23,932 nt of DNA from UBA11795 sp964652755 (GCA_964652755.1 CAZZBP010000028.1:1-23932); one strand, 5' to 3'; numbered from the stretch's first letter, positions 7,726 to 16,043 are shown. Made by a program: numbers and translations. Notes: generated by a model not told the origin, from the letters alone.

Positions 7726-8955
7726 TCAATTTCGCTGCCTTTCACCCGGTAACACGTATATAACCTGTGGTGGCGTCAATAACGTCGATGTACCTACCAA
7801 AGCTGTACGCAGGGTACTCATGACCGCTAGAAAGCCCATCGCAGTTCCGAGAGCAACCTGAGCGAATGCGTTGGCCTGCCCCCGTAATGAGAAAACTGTC
7901 GCTCTGTAAGCCGATTCAGTGTGTTGAATCAGCCATACATCAGCTATCGGCTCAGAGATTCGCCGAAGAACGGAAGTGATGATTACCATCGACACTGCTA
8001 ACGCGAAGCTTCCAGACAATGCAAATACCAAAGTGGACCCTATCAGAAAGGCGTTAATCACCGCGAGCAGACGCCTCGGGGTCCGGGGTTCATCGACATC
8101 AAATATCCTTCGAATAAACCAAGTCGTTACAGTGCCGATAAGCAGAGCTACACCTCCAATTACGCCGAACCATACCAAGGAGTTCAGGCCCCAGGGTGAC
8201 GGGAACTCAAATATCTCCAACATATGCAAGGTCCATAATCGGTCAAACGGTTCACTGGATGCACCCGTGAATAACTCTATAGCGATTATCGCCGTCAGAA
8301 CCGGGTGAGTTCTGGTCGTTGTAACTCCGGCGGCGAATGTGGTCCTCATATCCCGCCAGGAGGTTCGGTTTATGCGCGGTGTGGGGCTAAACCCACGCTC
8401 CGGCATTATTACCAGCAGCGCTACCGCTAAAATTACAAACATGGTACCCCCGACAATCAAAGGGAGCGCAACGGAGATGGTGGCAAGGACCACACTGAGA
8501 GCGATTCCCGCCAAGGCTCCCACCTGCTCCAGCTGGGCCCCCTTGAGAAAGATTCTCCCAGCTCCAATCCCATCCTCCAATTCGTCAGCGAGCCAAGCCT
8601 GACGTGCACCACTGGTGAACGTGTACCCAATACCCCATATCGCCTGGGCCACCAGGATTGTTGCAAAGACTGGCAACAATCCTTCAAGAACGAGTCCTAG
8701 CCCTATCATGGCGTACCCAATAATCACCGACAGACGACGACTTCGCACGTCAGCAACCACCCCTGTAGGCACCTCAAATAAAAATATCGATATCTCTAAG
8801 ACCGTTCCTACCAAGATGAGTTGGATTGGATCCAAGCCAGCTTCCTGGATTCGGTACACTGCAGACATAGTGGCCCACATCATGAATGCAAAATTCCCAC
8901 AGGTAACCATTCCAAGATATACGGGGATAGGCCCGGGCTTACGATAACGGGTCAA
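7726..8955 (-). CDS. MFS transporter
   Basis: The 409-aa protein fits 12 membrane helices. The motif-A loop reads FEVPTGVVADVRSRRLSVIIG (the conserved part is Gly-Val-Val-Ala-Asp then Arg-Arg, about 65-76), a variant typical of one group of tetracycline/macrolide-exporter-like MFS proteins. A FSLRGQANAFAQVALGTAMG segment near the C-terminus also fits that group. The frame starts with TTG at 8955 and has an internal ATG 15 codons on; neither has a strong ribosome site, but the first start keeps the usual short N-terminal tail before helix 1. It is unrelated at glance to the other two MFS genes here beyond the family level. Substrate unknown. Confidence 0.87.
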   Translation of the reverse strand: MTRYRKPGPIPVYLGMVTCGNFAFMMWATMSAVYRIQEAGLDPIQLILVGTVLEISIFLFEVPTGVVADVRSRRLSVIIGYAMIGLGLVLEGLLPVFATILVAQAIWGIGYTFTSGARQAWLADELEDGIGAGRIFLKGAQLEQVGALAGIALSVVLATISVALPLIVGGTMFVILAVALLVIMPERGFSPTPRINRTSWRDMRTTFAAGVTTTRTHPVLTAIIAIELFTGASSEPFDRLWTLHMLEIFEFPSPWGLNSLVWFGVIGGVALLIGTVTTWFIRRIFDVDEPRTPRRLLAVINAFLIGSTLVFALSGSFALAVSMVIITSVLRRISEPIADVWLIQHTESAYRATVFSLRGQANAFAQVALGTAMGFLAVMSTLRTALVGTSTLLTPPQVIYVLPGERQRN

Positions 8956-9020
8956 ACTCTAACACCCACTTTTAAGAAAAATTTCTTAGCCTGTAATCAC
9001 CATGTTGGGTACTGACCATA

Positions 9021-9908
9021 TTAATCGAGATTATTTACAGTATTTTGAAGAGCTGAGTGTAGAGGCTTTTTTGAGAGAATTTCAACATTGTCCCCAACTG
9101 CGATCGCCCCCAGCTTTCTCGGAATTGCATTTTGTCCAAAAAAAACGCCTTGCAACCCTCCGCCTTTCCCACGTCGTATGAGCGCCAAAGTTTCAAGAGG
9201 TTCATTGGAGATTGAGACGCCTTTGGATTGATCTATGGTTGTCACCATGCAACGATTACACGGTTTTACGAATTCCAGAACTACGTCGGATATTCTAATT
9301 TCATGGATGAAATCTTCTTCAAAGGGATGTATTCCATCTAGCACTATATTGGGCCTAAACCTTTCCATCCCTATAACGACGTTAGGCGGAAAATGATTTC
9401 TTAGTTTTCCCAAAGATGCCAGATTGGTAACCAGCAAAGGAAAGCCGTCTGCAAAACTAACATTATCTCCTGGCCGAGAATAATTTCCATCAGTAAGTCG
9501 GATAAACCCATCTGGTAGTCTTACAAGGCGACAAGGTAGCATTAAATACTCAGAAAACCATTGAGCTGCCACATTTCCAGCGTCCATGACGGTGCATACA
9601 TCTCCCCATACCTGCACAACGCCGTCATAACATGAAAGATCATTTTCAACGACCACTAGTTTTCGGCCATCGGGAGTCGAGAAGTAGATATCGCCGTCAC
9701 CATTTGGAATTGCCTCAACCAAAGCAATCTTTCCACAACCCCTATCACGCTGAGTTATAAATCTTCCTTCGTTTGGTCCCTGATCTTGAACCAACATCCA
9801 TAATCTGTCGTCTTTAGGCCCTCTTTGCGTGAGTTCAAGCTCATCTACGCTGATCCCACTGCCTGATTTAAGAGGATATATATAACAACCGGAAACCTTA
9901 ATATCCAT
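9021..9908 (-). CDS. MOSC-domain protein (YcbX-like)
   Basis: From the ATG at 9908, which has GAGG about 5 bases upstream, the protein is 295 aa. It has the N-terminal MOSC beta-barrel (1 to about 110, with IYPLKSGSGISVDE near 10-23) followed by the MOSC domain. Hallmarks are RFRPNIVLDG (183-192) and KPCNRC (215-220); the first Cys of this motif (Cys217) is the expected ligand of the molybdenum cofactor. Relatives such as YcbX and mARC reduce N-hydroxylated compounds or carry sulfurated Moco. No electron-transfer domain is fused, unlike YcbX with its C-terminal ferredoxin, so a separate partner would be needed. The 16 codons before the chosen ATG are probably untranslated. It is not clearly in an operon. 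Confidence 0.86.
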   Translation of the reverse strand: MDIKVSGCYIYPLKSGSGISVDELELTQRGPKDDRLWMLVQDQGPNEGRFITQRDRGCGKIALVEAIPNGDGDIYFSTPDGRKLVVVENDLSCYDGVVQVWGDVCTVMDAGNVAAQWFSEYLMLPCRLVRLPDGFIRLTDGNYSRPGDNVSFADGFPLLVTNLASLGKLRNHFPPNVVIGMERFRPNIVLDGIHPFEEDFIHEIRISDVVLEFVKPCNRCMVTTIDQSKGVSISNEPLETLALIRRGKGGGLQGVFFGQNAIPRKLGAIAVGDNVEILSKKPLHSALQNTVNNLD

Positions 9909-10104
9909 TGCAGCCTCGTATTCCGTACAACAAATGAAAGCGTAAATGAACAACAACTATTTGCGTAACTTTGACTGTAATAGGTGTACAGGTATCCGAA
10001 AATTCATAAAATTGCCTACCCATAATCGAAATTCTACACATAGCCGAAGTTCAAGGCATTGAAAAAGAGAGGATTCCTATCTCTGCAAACAGTAACCCTC
10101 CCAC

Positions 10105-10215
10105 ATGGCACGAATCATTGTCGATTCCAATTTGACAGAAGAGTACGGGACTCACTCTCGCTTAATCCACTTGACTGAGGAAAACACAACTTATCTGGAG
10201 GAAAAGCAAAAATGA
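10105..10215 (+). CDS. Possible 36-aa small protein, coupled to next ORF
   Basis: ATG at 10105 opens 36 codons ending in TGA at 10213-10215, and that TGA overlaps the ATG of the next ORF as ATGA, a classic translational-coupling junction. The frame is closed upstream by TAA at 10093-10095, so it is not the tail of a longer gene. The peptide starts MARIIVDSNLTEEYG, is polar and has no membrane segment. No good ribosome site is visible before it. I do not recognise it. The overlap is the main support. Confidence 0.3.
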   Translation: MARIIVDSNLTEEYGTHSRLIHLTEENTTYLEEKQK

Positions 10216-10406
10216 CATTCTGCAGTAGCGCCTTCAAATGCGAACACACCGAAAATTGTGCGAAAATACCCGAATTCCTCAATCTATCTGAGGTTGTACC
10301 AGTGGATACAGATTGGAAAGACAGGATCGTCGTATTCCACCACGGCGATCATCCAATGTTGAACTTAGAGCCGATAGCAGTTGGGCTTTCACAAGATGAA
10401 ATTTGA
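10212..10406 (+). CDS. Small hypothetical protein, 64 aa
   Basis: ATG at 10212 is preceded by GGAGG (10197-10201) with 10 bases between, a convincing ribosome site that lies inside the preceding 36-codon ORF. The soluble 64-aa product has three Cys evenly spaced in the first quarter (Cys4, Cys10, Cys16; MTFCSSAFKCEHTENC) and a HHGDHP stretch in the middle, so metal binding is conceivable. I do not recognise a family. It lies 158 bases upstream of the SDR gene on the same strand, but the gap and that gene's own strong ribosome site make co-regulation uncertain. Confidence 0.45.
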   Translation: MTFCSSAFKCEHTENCAKIPEFLNLSEVVPVDTDWKDRIVVFHHGDHPMLNLEPIAVGLSQDEI

Positions 10407-10564
10407 GTTAATAACGGTTTGTCCTCTTGATGTCCGACTCATAGGACACGGTATACGAAGCTTTGTTTCAGGGAAATCACAGGAGCGACCAACACACTTT
10501 TTAGAAACATTTACTACAATGCAGACATAAATATTAAGACTAGCGTCGGTTAAGGAGGGTAGCA

Positions 10565-11329
10565 ATGAGGTTTCAAGATAAGGTAGCTGTAGTTACCGCG
10601 GCTGCTAGCGGGATAGGAAAAGCCACTTCCAGAATCCTGGCAAGTGAAGGAGCTCTACTGGTGGCTGTGGACATAAACACACAGGCCCTGGCTACCCTGG
10701 CCGAAGAAATAGACAGCGCTGGGGGAAACATAAACACCATTGAAGCCAACGTATTGGAAAGCCAACCGGTAGCGGAATTGGTGGATTCAGTGGTTAGCAG
10801 ATTCAACAGAATCGACATCCTCGTAAACGCAGTGGGCGGTAGCACTATTATCGAAAACAGCGCAGCCACTGTGGATAACCTCACGCTCGAGGACTGGGAT
10901 AAGGTCATTCAATTTAACTTAAGAGGAACTTTCTTATGTACTAACGCAATCATCAAACAGATGAAGAAGCAGAGGAACGGAAAGATAGTCAACATATCTT
11001 CTGACGCAGCTCACAGTATAGGCTTTCCCAGTAGCGCCTATGTAGCAGCCAAGGCAGGAATAACGGCTTTCACCAAAAAGGTCGCCAGAGAAGCTGGGCC
11101 ATACGGAGTAACCTGCAATGCAGTGGCCCCTGGCACGACATTGAGTGAGAGAGTTGGGCCCACGTGGGAGCAAAGGCCTGAGGAAGAAAAACAACGAATT
11201 CTTGAAGAAATACCTTTAAGACGGGTGTCCGAACCTGAAGATCAAGCAAAGGTTATCGCGTTCCTAGCCTCCGGGGACGCAGATTACGTCACCGGTGTAA
11301 CTATCGACACCAGTGGCGGCAGACACTGA
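10565..11329 (+). CDS. Short-chain dehydrogenase/reductase (SDR)
   Basis: A 254-aa classical SDR oxidising or reducing an alcohol/ketone with NAD(H). The cofactor loop reads TAAASGIG (11-18), with Ala in place of the first Gly of TGxxxGIG. Asp36 at the end of strand 2 points to NAD. NAVG (88-91) stands for NNAG. The catalytic residues are Ser145 or Ser146 (NISSDAA), Tyr159 and Lys163 (YVAAK). The C-terminus YVTGVTIDTSGG is typical of the FabG-like group. TAAGGAGGG just before the ATG is the best ribosome site in the window, hinting at high expression. The substrate cannot be told; sequence is similar to the sugar or cyclohexanol dehydrogenase-like members. Confidence 0.92.
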   Translation: MRFQDKVAVVTAAASGIGKATSRILASEGALLVAVDINTQALATLAEEIDSAGGNINTIEANVLESQPVAELVDSVVSRFNRIDILVNAVGGSTIIENSAATVDNLTLEDWDKVIQFNLRGTFLCTNAIIKQMKKQRNGKIVNISSDAAHSIGFPSSAYVAAKAGITAFTKKVAREAGPYGVTCNAVAPGTTLSERVGPTWEQRPEEEKQRILEEIPLRRVSEPEDQAKVIAFLASGDADYVTGVTIDTSGGRH

Positions 11330-11505
11330 ATGCCAGGGTTTTCATTTGCAAATTCTTCAACCCGTCATTCCCTAAACCAGTGTGACTCCATTTTACCCAC
11401 TAATTGGTATTCAATAACAAACCTGTCGAAGACGTGCTGGTATTAGAAGCGATTTACATACCTGAGAACGCATATCATCTTTTCAAAGCCAACACACTTT
11501 ACGAA

Positions 11506-11667
11506 CTAACTTGCAGATCCTTCCCTGAGGGTGAGAATTCCCGTAGCAGCCGTAAGGAGGGTCATTACGCCCCAGATTGGATATTGAATTCCGTCGGTTA
11601 TTTCCAAGTCGATAGCTGTAAGAATTACGAACAACGTACCAAGGGCGACGAAAAGCCGTCCAACCAC
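11506..11667 (-). CDS. Small two-helix membrane protein, 53 aa
   Basis: GTG at 11665-11667 opens 53 codons to TAG at 11506-11508, in the same frame as and 15 bases after the stop of the 152-aa membrane protein. The product has two clear hydrophobic helices: one beginning RLFVALGTLFVILTAIDL (4-21) and one around IWGVMTLLTAATGILTL (31-47). A short polar loop with Pro and acidic residues lies between, and a charged tail (REGSAS) follows. This pattern is hard to get by chance. Only AGAAG serves as a ribosome site, so it may be translated by reinitiation after the upstream gene. Function unknown; it could form a complex with its neighbour. A stop-codon readthrough fusion is a less likely alternative. 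Confidence 0.6.
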   Translation of the reverse strand: MVGRLFVALGTLFVILTAIDLEITDGIQYPIWGVMTLLTAATGILTLREGSAS

Positions 11668-11682
11668 AATGTGGAACTTCTT

Positions 11683-12141
11683 TTAGATAATCATGGCACT
11701 ACCTAGAAGAAGGAACCCAACACCCCAAAAAAGAAATAGACCAGCGAACATACCAAAAAAGGCACCTGATTCAATGTTTATCCCCGCCTCGGCCCTTATT
11801 TCTTTCGCTGCGTCCAACGTGCCCAGCGACATTCCCGAGACCGCTATACCAACCGCCGTCAGTGCAGCGAAAACAATTGTCGGGAGAGTTGCCGTTCCCA
11901 ATTTATCCTCTTGCCGCATTGAACGTGCTAAGAGTGTCAAACCAGCAAAGGTATTTACAACCACGATGGCACCTACAACTATAATAATCTTGGATAGCTG
12001 CACGCTTTCCATCATCTCAGCAACTGAATCTGCCGGAGTGTCTTGTTGTCCAATCAAGATAACTTGCAAAAGCCCAAGGATAAGGAAAGTAAGCAAAGGA
12101 CCCGCGATTAATAACCCCCAGGTTAAGTCTTTATAACTTAT
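11683..12141 (-). CDS. Integral membrane protein of unknown function, apparent ATA start
   Basis: The frame contains no ATG, GTG or TTG before TTG at 12096, which would cut into the first membrane helix. In-frame and 45 bases upstream, GGAGG (12147-12151) is followed after 5 bases by ATA (12139-12141). Starting there gives 152 aa beginning MSYKDLTWGLLIAGPLLTF. Four helices are visible, at about 6-27, 48-68, 79-98 and 123-147, the last ending FLFWGVGFLLLGSAMII. A soluble loop (about 99-120, LGTLDAAKEIRAEAGINI) links helices 3 and 4. ATA starts are rare but documented; a changed ATG is the other explanation. A 53-aa two-helix protein follows in the same frame. No family recognised. Confidence 0.75.
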   Translation of the reverse strand: MSYKDLTWGLLIAGPLLTFLILGLLQVILIGQQDTPADSVAEMMESVQLSKIIIVVGAIVVVNTFAGLTLLARSMRQEDKLGTATLPTIVFAALTAVGIAVSGMSLGTLDAAKEIRAEAGINIESGAFFGMFAGLFLFWGVGFLLLGSAMII

Positions 12142-12299
12142 GATTTCCTCCGTGGTTAACTTTTCACCCCAACCCTTATTAATACCTTGCCCACGGCAGT
12201 ATTTTGCTCACACATCTAAACTATTAGACAAGTGGATATCCAGCCGGTTTTTCAACTGATTCACGTGTCATATGCTTGTTTTGTTTGACGATTTTTCAG

Positions 12300-12315
12300 T
12301 TGGTGAAAACACCAA
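12300..12315. terminator. Short hairpin after the monooxygenase gene
   Basis: TTGGTG (12300-12305) and CACCAA (12310-12315) form a perfect 6-bp stem with an AAAA/TTTT loop, 26 bases after the stop of the minus-strand monooxygenase gene. ATTTT follows on the plus strand; on the minus strand the T-run is missing, so it is at best a weak terminator for that gene. Confidence 0.3.
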
Positions 12316-12341
12316 ATTTTCGTTCATACCCAGAATAGTAA

Positions 12342-13706
12342 TTACCTGTCAGCGTCGTATTTTGTCATCCAAGAACCTATTTCAGGACGATTAAAACCTA
12401 AATTATCTCTCAAAGTAGTACCGGTATATTCTTTTCTGTAAACACCTCGTTTTTGAAGTTCTGGCACAACATATTTAACAAAATCCTCGAATGCGCCTGG
12501 CTGGTGCGTGGGACCAACTACAAACCCATCACAGGCGGAAGAGTGAAACCAGTTCTCCATTTCATCTGCTATCTCTTTCGGGCCACCTACGATCGTGTGA
12601 CCGTCGCTCAATAAACCACGACGTGTAATTCGCATAAAGTCTCTTGCTGTCGGGTTTTTTATTCCTGAGGAAATCACTCTGTCTCGCATTGCCTGCATGC
12701 CTTGAATTCCCTCAATCTCATCATCTGTAAATTCCTCATCCAGTCCTTTCTGTGCGAAATCAAAATTAAGAGCTTCCGATAGGAGAAGAAGTTGATCCAT
12801 GTCATTCGAAAGCAATTCATAGGCTGCACGCTTATCCTCAGCCTCAGATTTTGTTTCAGCCGCAATCGGGTACATTAGAGAGGCGATTTTCATACTGTCC
12901 GGATTCCGTCCAGCCTCTGCGGTAGCAGATTTAAGCGCAGCATATTCAATTTTGCCAACTTCAAGATCACGATAGCCAGCGAAAATCAGTTCTCCCCACC
13001 GGGCAGCAAATTGTTTGCCCCGCGCACTGCCTCCAGCTTGAATAACGACTGGGTGTCCCTGAGGAGTACGGGGAACCGTAAAAGGGCCTCGAGAACTAAT
13101 ATACTTACCTTTGAAGTCGATTCGACGAACCTTCTCGGGATGTGCGTATAAATTGTTTTCTTTATCGACCACTATGGCGTCATCATCCCAAGAATCCCAA
13201 TGGCCGAGAACAGCTTCCACAAACTCGTCAGCACGATCATAGCGGCGGTCATGATCGGTATGACTTTCACGCCCCATGTTTCGAGCTTCATTATCGTTCA
13301 GTGAAGTAACGACATTCCAGGCAGCCCTGCCCTTAGTCATCAAATCCAGCGTCTGGAATAACCTCGCGACATGAAAAGGTTCGTAATAAGTTGTTGAATA
13401 GGTTGCACCAAGGCCGAGGTGCTTTGTAACCGAAGCCATACTCATCAAGCAGGTGACTGCATCTAATTTTGTACAACGAATTCCATTCTTAACGGTTTCA
13501 GCATGATCCCCTCCATACATGTCCGGCATTGCAAGACGATCATCAAAAAATCCGATATCAAACTTGCCTTCTTCTAGAACGCGAGCAATATGTTGATAGT
13601 ACTCTGGGGAGTAGGTATCTGTCCGGGCGTCAGGATGCCTCCATGAAGAAGGTAATGTCGTACAATTTTGTGCCTGAAGAAACGCCACCATCGACATTTG
13701 CCGCAT
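12342..13706 (-). CDS. Luciferase-like flavin monooxygenase (NtaA/SnaA/DszA type)
   Basis: A 454-aa TIM-barrel monooxygenase that would use FMNH2 from a separate reductase. Length and sequence fit the nitrilotriacetate/dibenzothiophene-sulfone monooxygenase group rather than short luciferases. Seen in order are FDIGFFDDRLAMPDMYGG (about 49-66), LGLGATYSTTYYEPFHVAR near 97-115, GRAAWNVVTSLNDNEARNMG (about 127-146) with HDRRYDRADEF after it, and the FMN-site region HPVVIQAGGSARG (about 218-230). GGGAGG about 10 bases before the ATG supports the start. It leads a minus-strand group with an SDR and a creatinase-like protein upstream. Such enzymes cleave C-S or C-N bonds or hydroxylate activated carbons; expansion of this family is a known trait of SAR202 bacteria. 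Substrate unknown. Confidence 0.92.
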   Translation of the reverse strand: MRQMSMVAFLQAQNCTTLPSSWRHPDARTDTYSPEYYQHIARVLEEGKFDIGFFDDRLAMPDMYGGDHAETVKNGIRCTKLDAVTCLMSMASVTKHLGLGATYSTTYYEPFHVARLFQTLDLMTKGRAAWNVVTSLNDNEARNMGRESHTDHDRRYDRADEFVEAVLGHWDSWDDDAIVVDKENNLYAHPEKVRRIDFKGKYISSRGPFTVPRTPQGHPVVIQAGGSARGKQFAARWGELIFAGYRDLEVGKIEYAALKSATAEAGRNPDSMKIASLMYPIAAETKSEAEDKRAAYELLSNDMDQLLLLSEALNFDFAQKGLDEEFTDDEIEGIQGMQAMRDRVISSGIKNPTARDFMRITRRGLLSDGHTIVGGPKEIADEMENWFHSSACDGFVVGPTHQPGAFEDFVKYVVPELQKRGVYRKEYTGTTLRDNLGFNRPEIGSWMTKYDADR

Positions 13707-13936
13707 AGAACTTTGCCTCCCGAATATAAAACTTTTCTTACTTTCTAAAAACCCTGTATTCCATCTGGTATAAGATGCTAGTGATCCCTAACCAATTCAT
13801 TTGTAGTGAGCCCTTTGTCACATTCGCATCCCATCGTTAGTAGTAACTTATTTGACTCTGTGAATCTTAGTAGCAAGCCCCTGAACCCTTCTCTTTCCAA
13901 CGAATAAGTGCCGTGCCCTGACTAACTTTTGAATTT

Positions 13937-14692
13937 CTATCTCTCATAGTCCCACAAAGAACGTGTCCCGACATCCACACCTCCATCAACAGCTAACGTC
14001 TGACCTGTAACCCATGACGATTCGTCACAGGCAAGAAACAGGGCAGCATAGGCTATATCCTGGGGATAACCTGTTCTCAATAACGTCGCGTCAGCGGGAG
14101 CAATTCCTCCTTCTTTCAAACCACCTCGGAACAATCCCGCCTCTATGCTGTTAACCCGAATGTTATCTGAATGGAACTCTCTGGCAAGGTTCTGGGATAA
14201 TCCAATAATTCCACTCTTAGCTGCTCCATATGCAGAGTTCCCTTCCTGTCTTACACTAAAACTGGCAGCTACCGAGACAATTGAACCTCCCCCCTGATCT
14301 TTCATTATCGGTCGAACCAATTGCGCCAGGTTATACAAGCTGTTAACAGTATTATTTAAAGTGGAACTGAAGAAATCTTCATCAACATCATCCAATTTTC
14401 GCGTGGGATCAAAATTTCCCCCAGCTGCTGAATACACAATATCAATCCGACCATACTTGTCGATCACTTGGCGCACTATTGCTTCAGCCTCTGATTTCTT
14501 AGAAAGATCTCCTGGTACAACTAAAGAAATCCCGTCTGCCGCTGTGATCTGACTAGCCGTTTCCTCTAACCGTTCTCTCCCCCTGGCGCTGAGCGCCACT
14601 TTTGCACCCTCCTGCGCAAACAATCGTGCTGTCGCCCTCCCCATCCCTTGTCCGATACCTGTCAAAAGTGCAACTTTGTTCTCAAGTCTCAT
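13937..14692 (-). CDS. Short-chain dehydrogenase/reductase (SDR), probably NADP-dependent
   Basis: From the ATG at 14692, with GGGAGA a few bases upstream, the protein is 251 aa; the 24 in-frame codons before it do not resemble the family. The cofactor loop is TGIGQGMG (11-18). Arg37 at the end of strand 2 (LSARGRERLEE) suggests NADP. YSAAG (87-91), Ser144 (VAAS), Tyr155 and Lys159 (YGAAK) complete the catalytic set, and WVTGQTLAVDGG near the C-terminus is typical. The reaction is a reversible alcohol/ketone oxidoreduction on an unknown substrate. It lies between the flavin monooxygenase and the creatinase-like gene on the same strand, with gaps of about 230 and 161 bases, so co-regulation is plausible but a single transcript is not certain. 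Confidence 0.91.
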   Translation of the reverse strand: MRLENKVALLTGIGQGMGRATARLFAQEGAKVALSARGRERLEETASQITAADGISLVVPGDLSKKSEAEAIVRQVIDKYGRIDIVYSAAGGNFDPTRKLDDVDEDFFSSTLNNTVNSLYNLAQLVRPIMKDQGGGSIVSVAASFSVRQEGNSAYGAAKSGIIGLSQNLAREFHSDNIRVNSIEAGLFRGGLKEGGIAPADATLLRTGYPQDIAYAALFLACDESSWVTGQTLAVDGGVDVGTRSLWDYER

Positions 14693-14853
14693 TTGGTCTC
14701 CCTGTACTACATTGATATGAAATGATTTCTTAATAAGCGAATAGAGAATATTGTTCCCGGACAATCTATTAATTACCAGTTAGGGCCCCTGTGACATCGA
14801 TAAGTGGAACTTTATCCCAGTCCCTTCTCCTAGAATTGCATACTTTACATTAA

Positions 14854-16005
14854 TCAGTTGACAATCAAATCGAGGTCCATTTTAGACATCCTCTCGTACC
14901 CTTTGTCCGTAATCAGCACGGTTTCCCCTAGAGACATTGCGAGGCCTTTCTGGATATCCAGCAGGATCATGTGGACAAAAAGAACCATATTGGATTGAAT
15001 CGCCATCTGGTTTCCGTGATACAGCATCGGCCAGTCCATCCAAGTAGGTGGATATAACGCTCCCAAACTATAGCCACATGCATTTAGACGTTGCTCCCTG
15101 AAACCGGCCGCATCCAGAACTCTCGCATGAACATCATAGATATCCCCAAATGTGCCACCTGGATGGCATTTTTCTAGGCACGCCTCAAGAGCGTCCGAGC
15201 AGGCGGAATACATTGTCAAATGTTGTTCCTTTGGGCGGCCCGTCAATATCGTTCGCATGAGACATGAATGGTAATGACGAAATGCACCACCAAACTCCAA
15301 CTGGAGTTGGTCATTGTCGGCAAGTACCCCGTACCCTGCGAAGTTGCGAACCATCAGAGCCCGCTCCCCGGCTCCGACAATAAACCTGGAGGCAGGATAA
15401 TCCCCTCCACCACGATATATGGCACTATGCATACCGTCTAATATATCGTGCCCCGAGGCGCCAGGTATGGCAAGTTGGTGTGCTTTATTCAACGCATCGT
15501 CCGCAAGTTCGCCGGCACGCCGGACATAGGCCAGTTCGGCCTGACTCTTCACTAACCGCAGTCGACTAACAAGACCCGAAGCGTCCTCAAACGAACAAAA
15601 TCCGCTGAGAGCGGATCTGACCATATCCCACCGTTGTCCGGTCAGGGAGTAGGCGTCTAATTCTACCCTTAGGCGGCTCCCGGCCAAACCATATTCACTC
15701 AATATTTTTTGAAGATCTGTCCCAGGATCACTATCCTCTCGATCTACCCAGATTCGGACATCTTCAATAGTTGATGTAATGCGGGCCTGCCGCAAATCAG
15801 CCGATCTAGTTAAAAGGGCTAACTGACCCTCCAGTCCCATAAATAGGCACTGAAACTGAGAGTACCCCATAGTGTCGTAGCCCGTAAGGTAATACATGCT
15901 CTCTTGTCGAAACAGTAGTAGGCCATCGAATTCGCAGGTCCGCATAGCGTCGACCACATTGCGTCGACGCGCATCAAATTCACCGAGGGAGAAATGTAAA
16001 GACAG
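14854..16005 (-). CDS. Creatinase/prolidase-like (M24) hydrolase without metal ligands
   Basis: Two-domain M24 protein: a creatinase-type N-domain (about 10-150) and a pita-bread C-domain. The longest ATG/GTG/TTG frame begins at GTG 15957 without a ribosome site and truncates the first helix. In-frame upstream, GGAGG (12 bases into the leader, 16012-16016) is followed after 6 bases by CTG (16003-16005). Starting there gives 383 aa and the normal opening LGEFDARRRNVVDAMR. At positions of the five metal ligands I see Glu237 (LEFGG), Cys248 (HSCLMRT) and Tyr for His (GYSLG); only Glu371 (GETVL) is kept. That pattern fits the metal-independent creatinase/ectoine-hydrolase-like branch rather than a metallopeptidase. 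It would hydrolyse a small C-N compound. It is divergent from the dehydrogenase gene. Confidence 0.83.
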   Translation of the reverse strand: MSLHFSLGEFDARRRNVVDAMRTCEFDGLLLFRQESMYYLTGYDTMGYSQFQCLFMGLEGQLALLTRSADLRQARITSTIEDVRIWVDREDSDPGTDLQKILSEYGLAGSRLRVELDAYSLTGQRWDMVRSALSGFCSFEDASGLVSRLRLVKSQAELAYVRRAGELADDALNKAHQLAIPGASGHDILDGMHSAIYRGGGDYPASRFIVGAGERALMVRNFAGYGVLADNDQLQLEFGGAFRHYHSCLMRTILTGRPKEQHLTMYSACSDALEACLEKCHPGGTFGDIYDVHARVLDAAGFREQRLNACGYSLGALYPPTWMDWPMLYHGNQMAIQSNMVLFVHMILLDIQKGLAMSLGETVLITDKGYERMSKMDLDLIVN

Positions 16006-16043
16006 ACTTAGCCTCCTAGATTATCTGGCAGGAACGAAACACC

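Noticed and set aside
11404..11706. 100-codon plus-strand ORF
   Set aside because: TTG start without ribosome site, antisense to the convincing 53-aa membrane protein and the end of the 152-aa gene.
11693..12136. 147-codon plus-strand ORF
   Set aside because: Antisense to the membrane-protein gene; Pro/Ser/Thr-rich translation typical of a shadow frame.
12224..12271. 15-codon minus-strand ORF MTRESVEKPAGYPLV
   Set aside because: Too short and without a ribosome site.
12253..12302. Inverted repeat CAACTGA/TCAGTTG spanning about 50 bases
   Set aside because: Long loop, no promoter nearby and partial overlap with a better local hairpin at 12300-12315.
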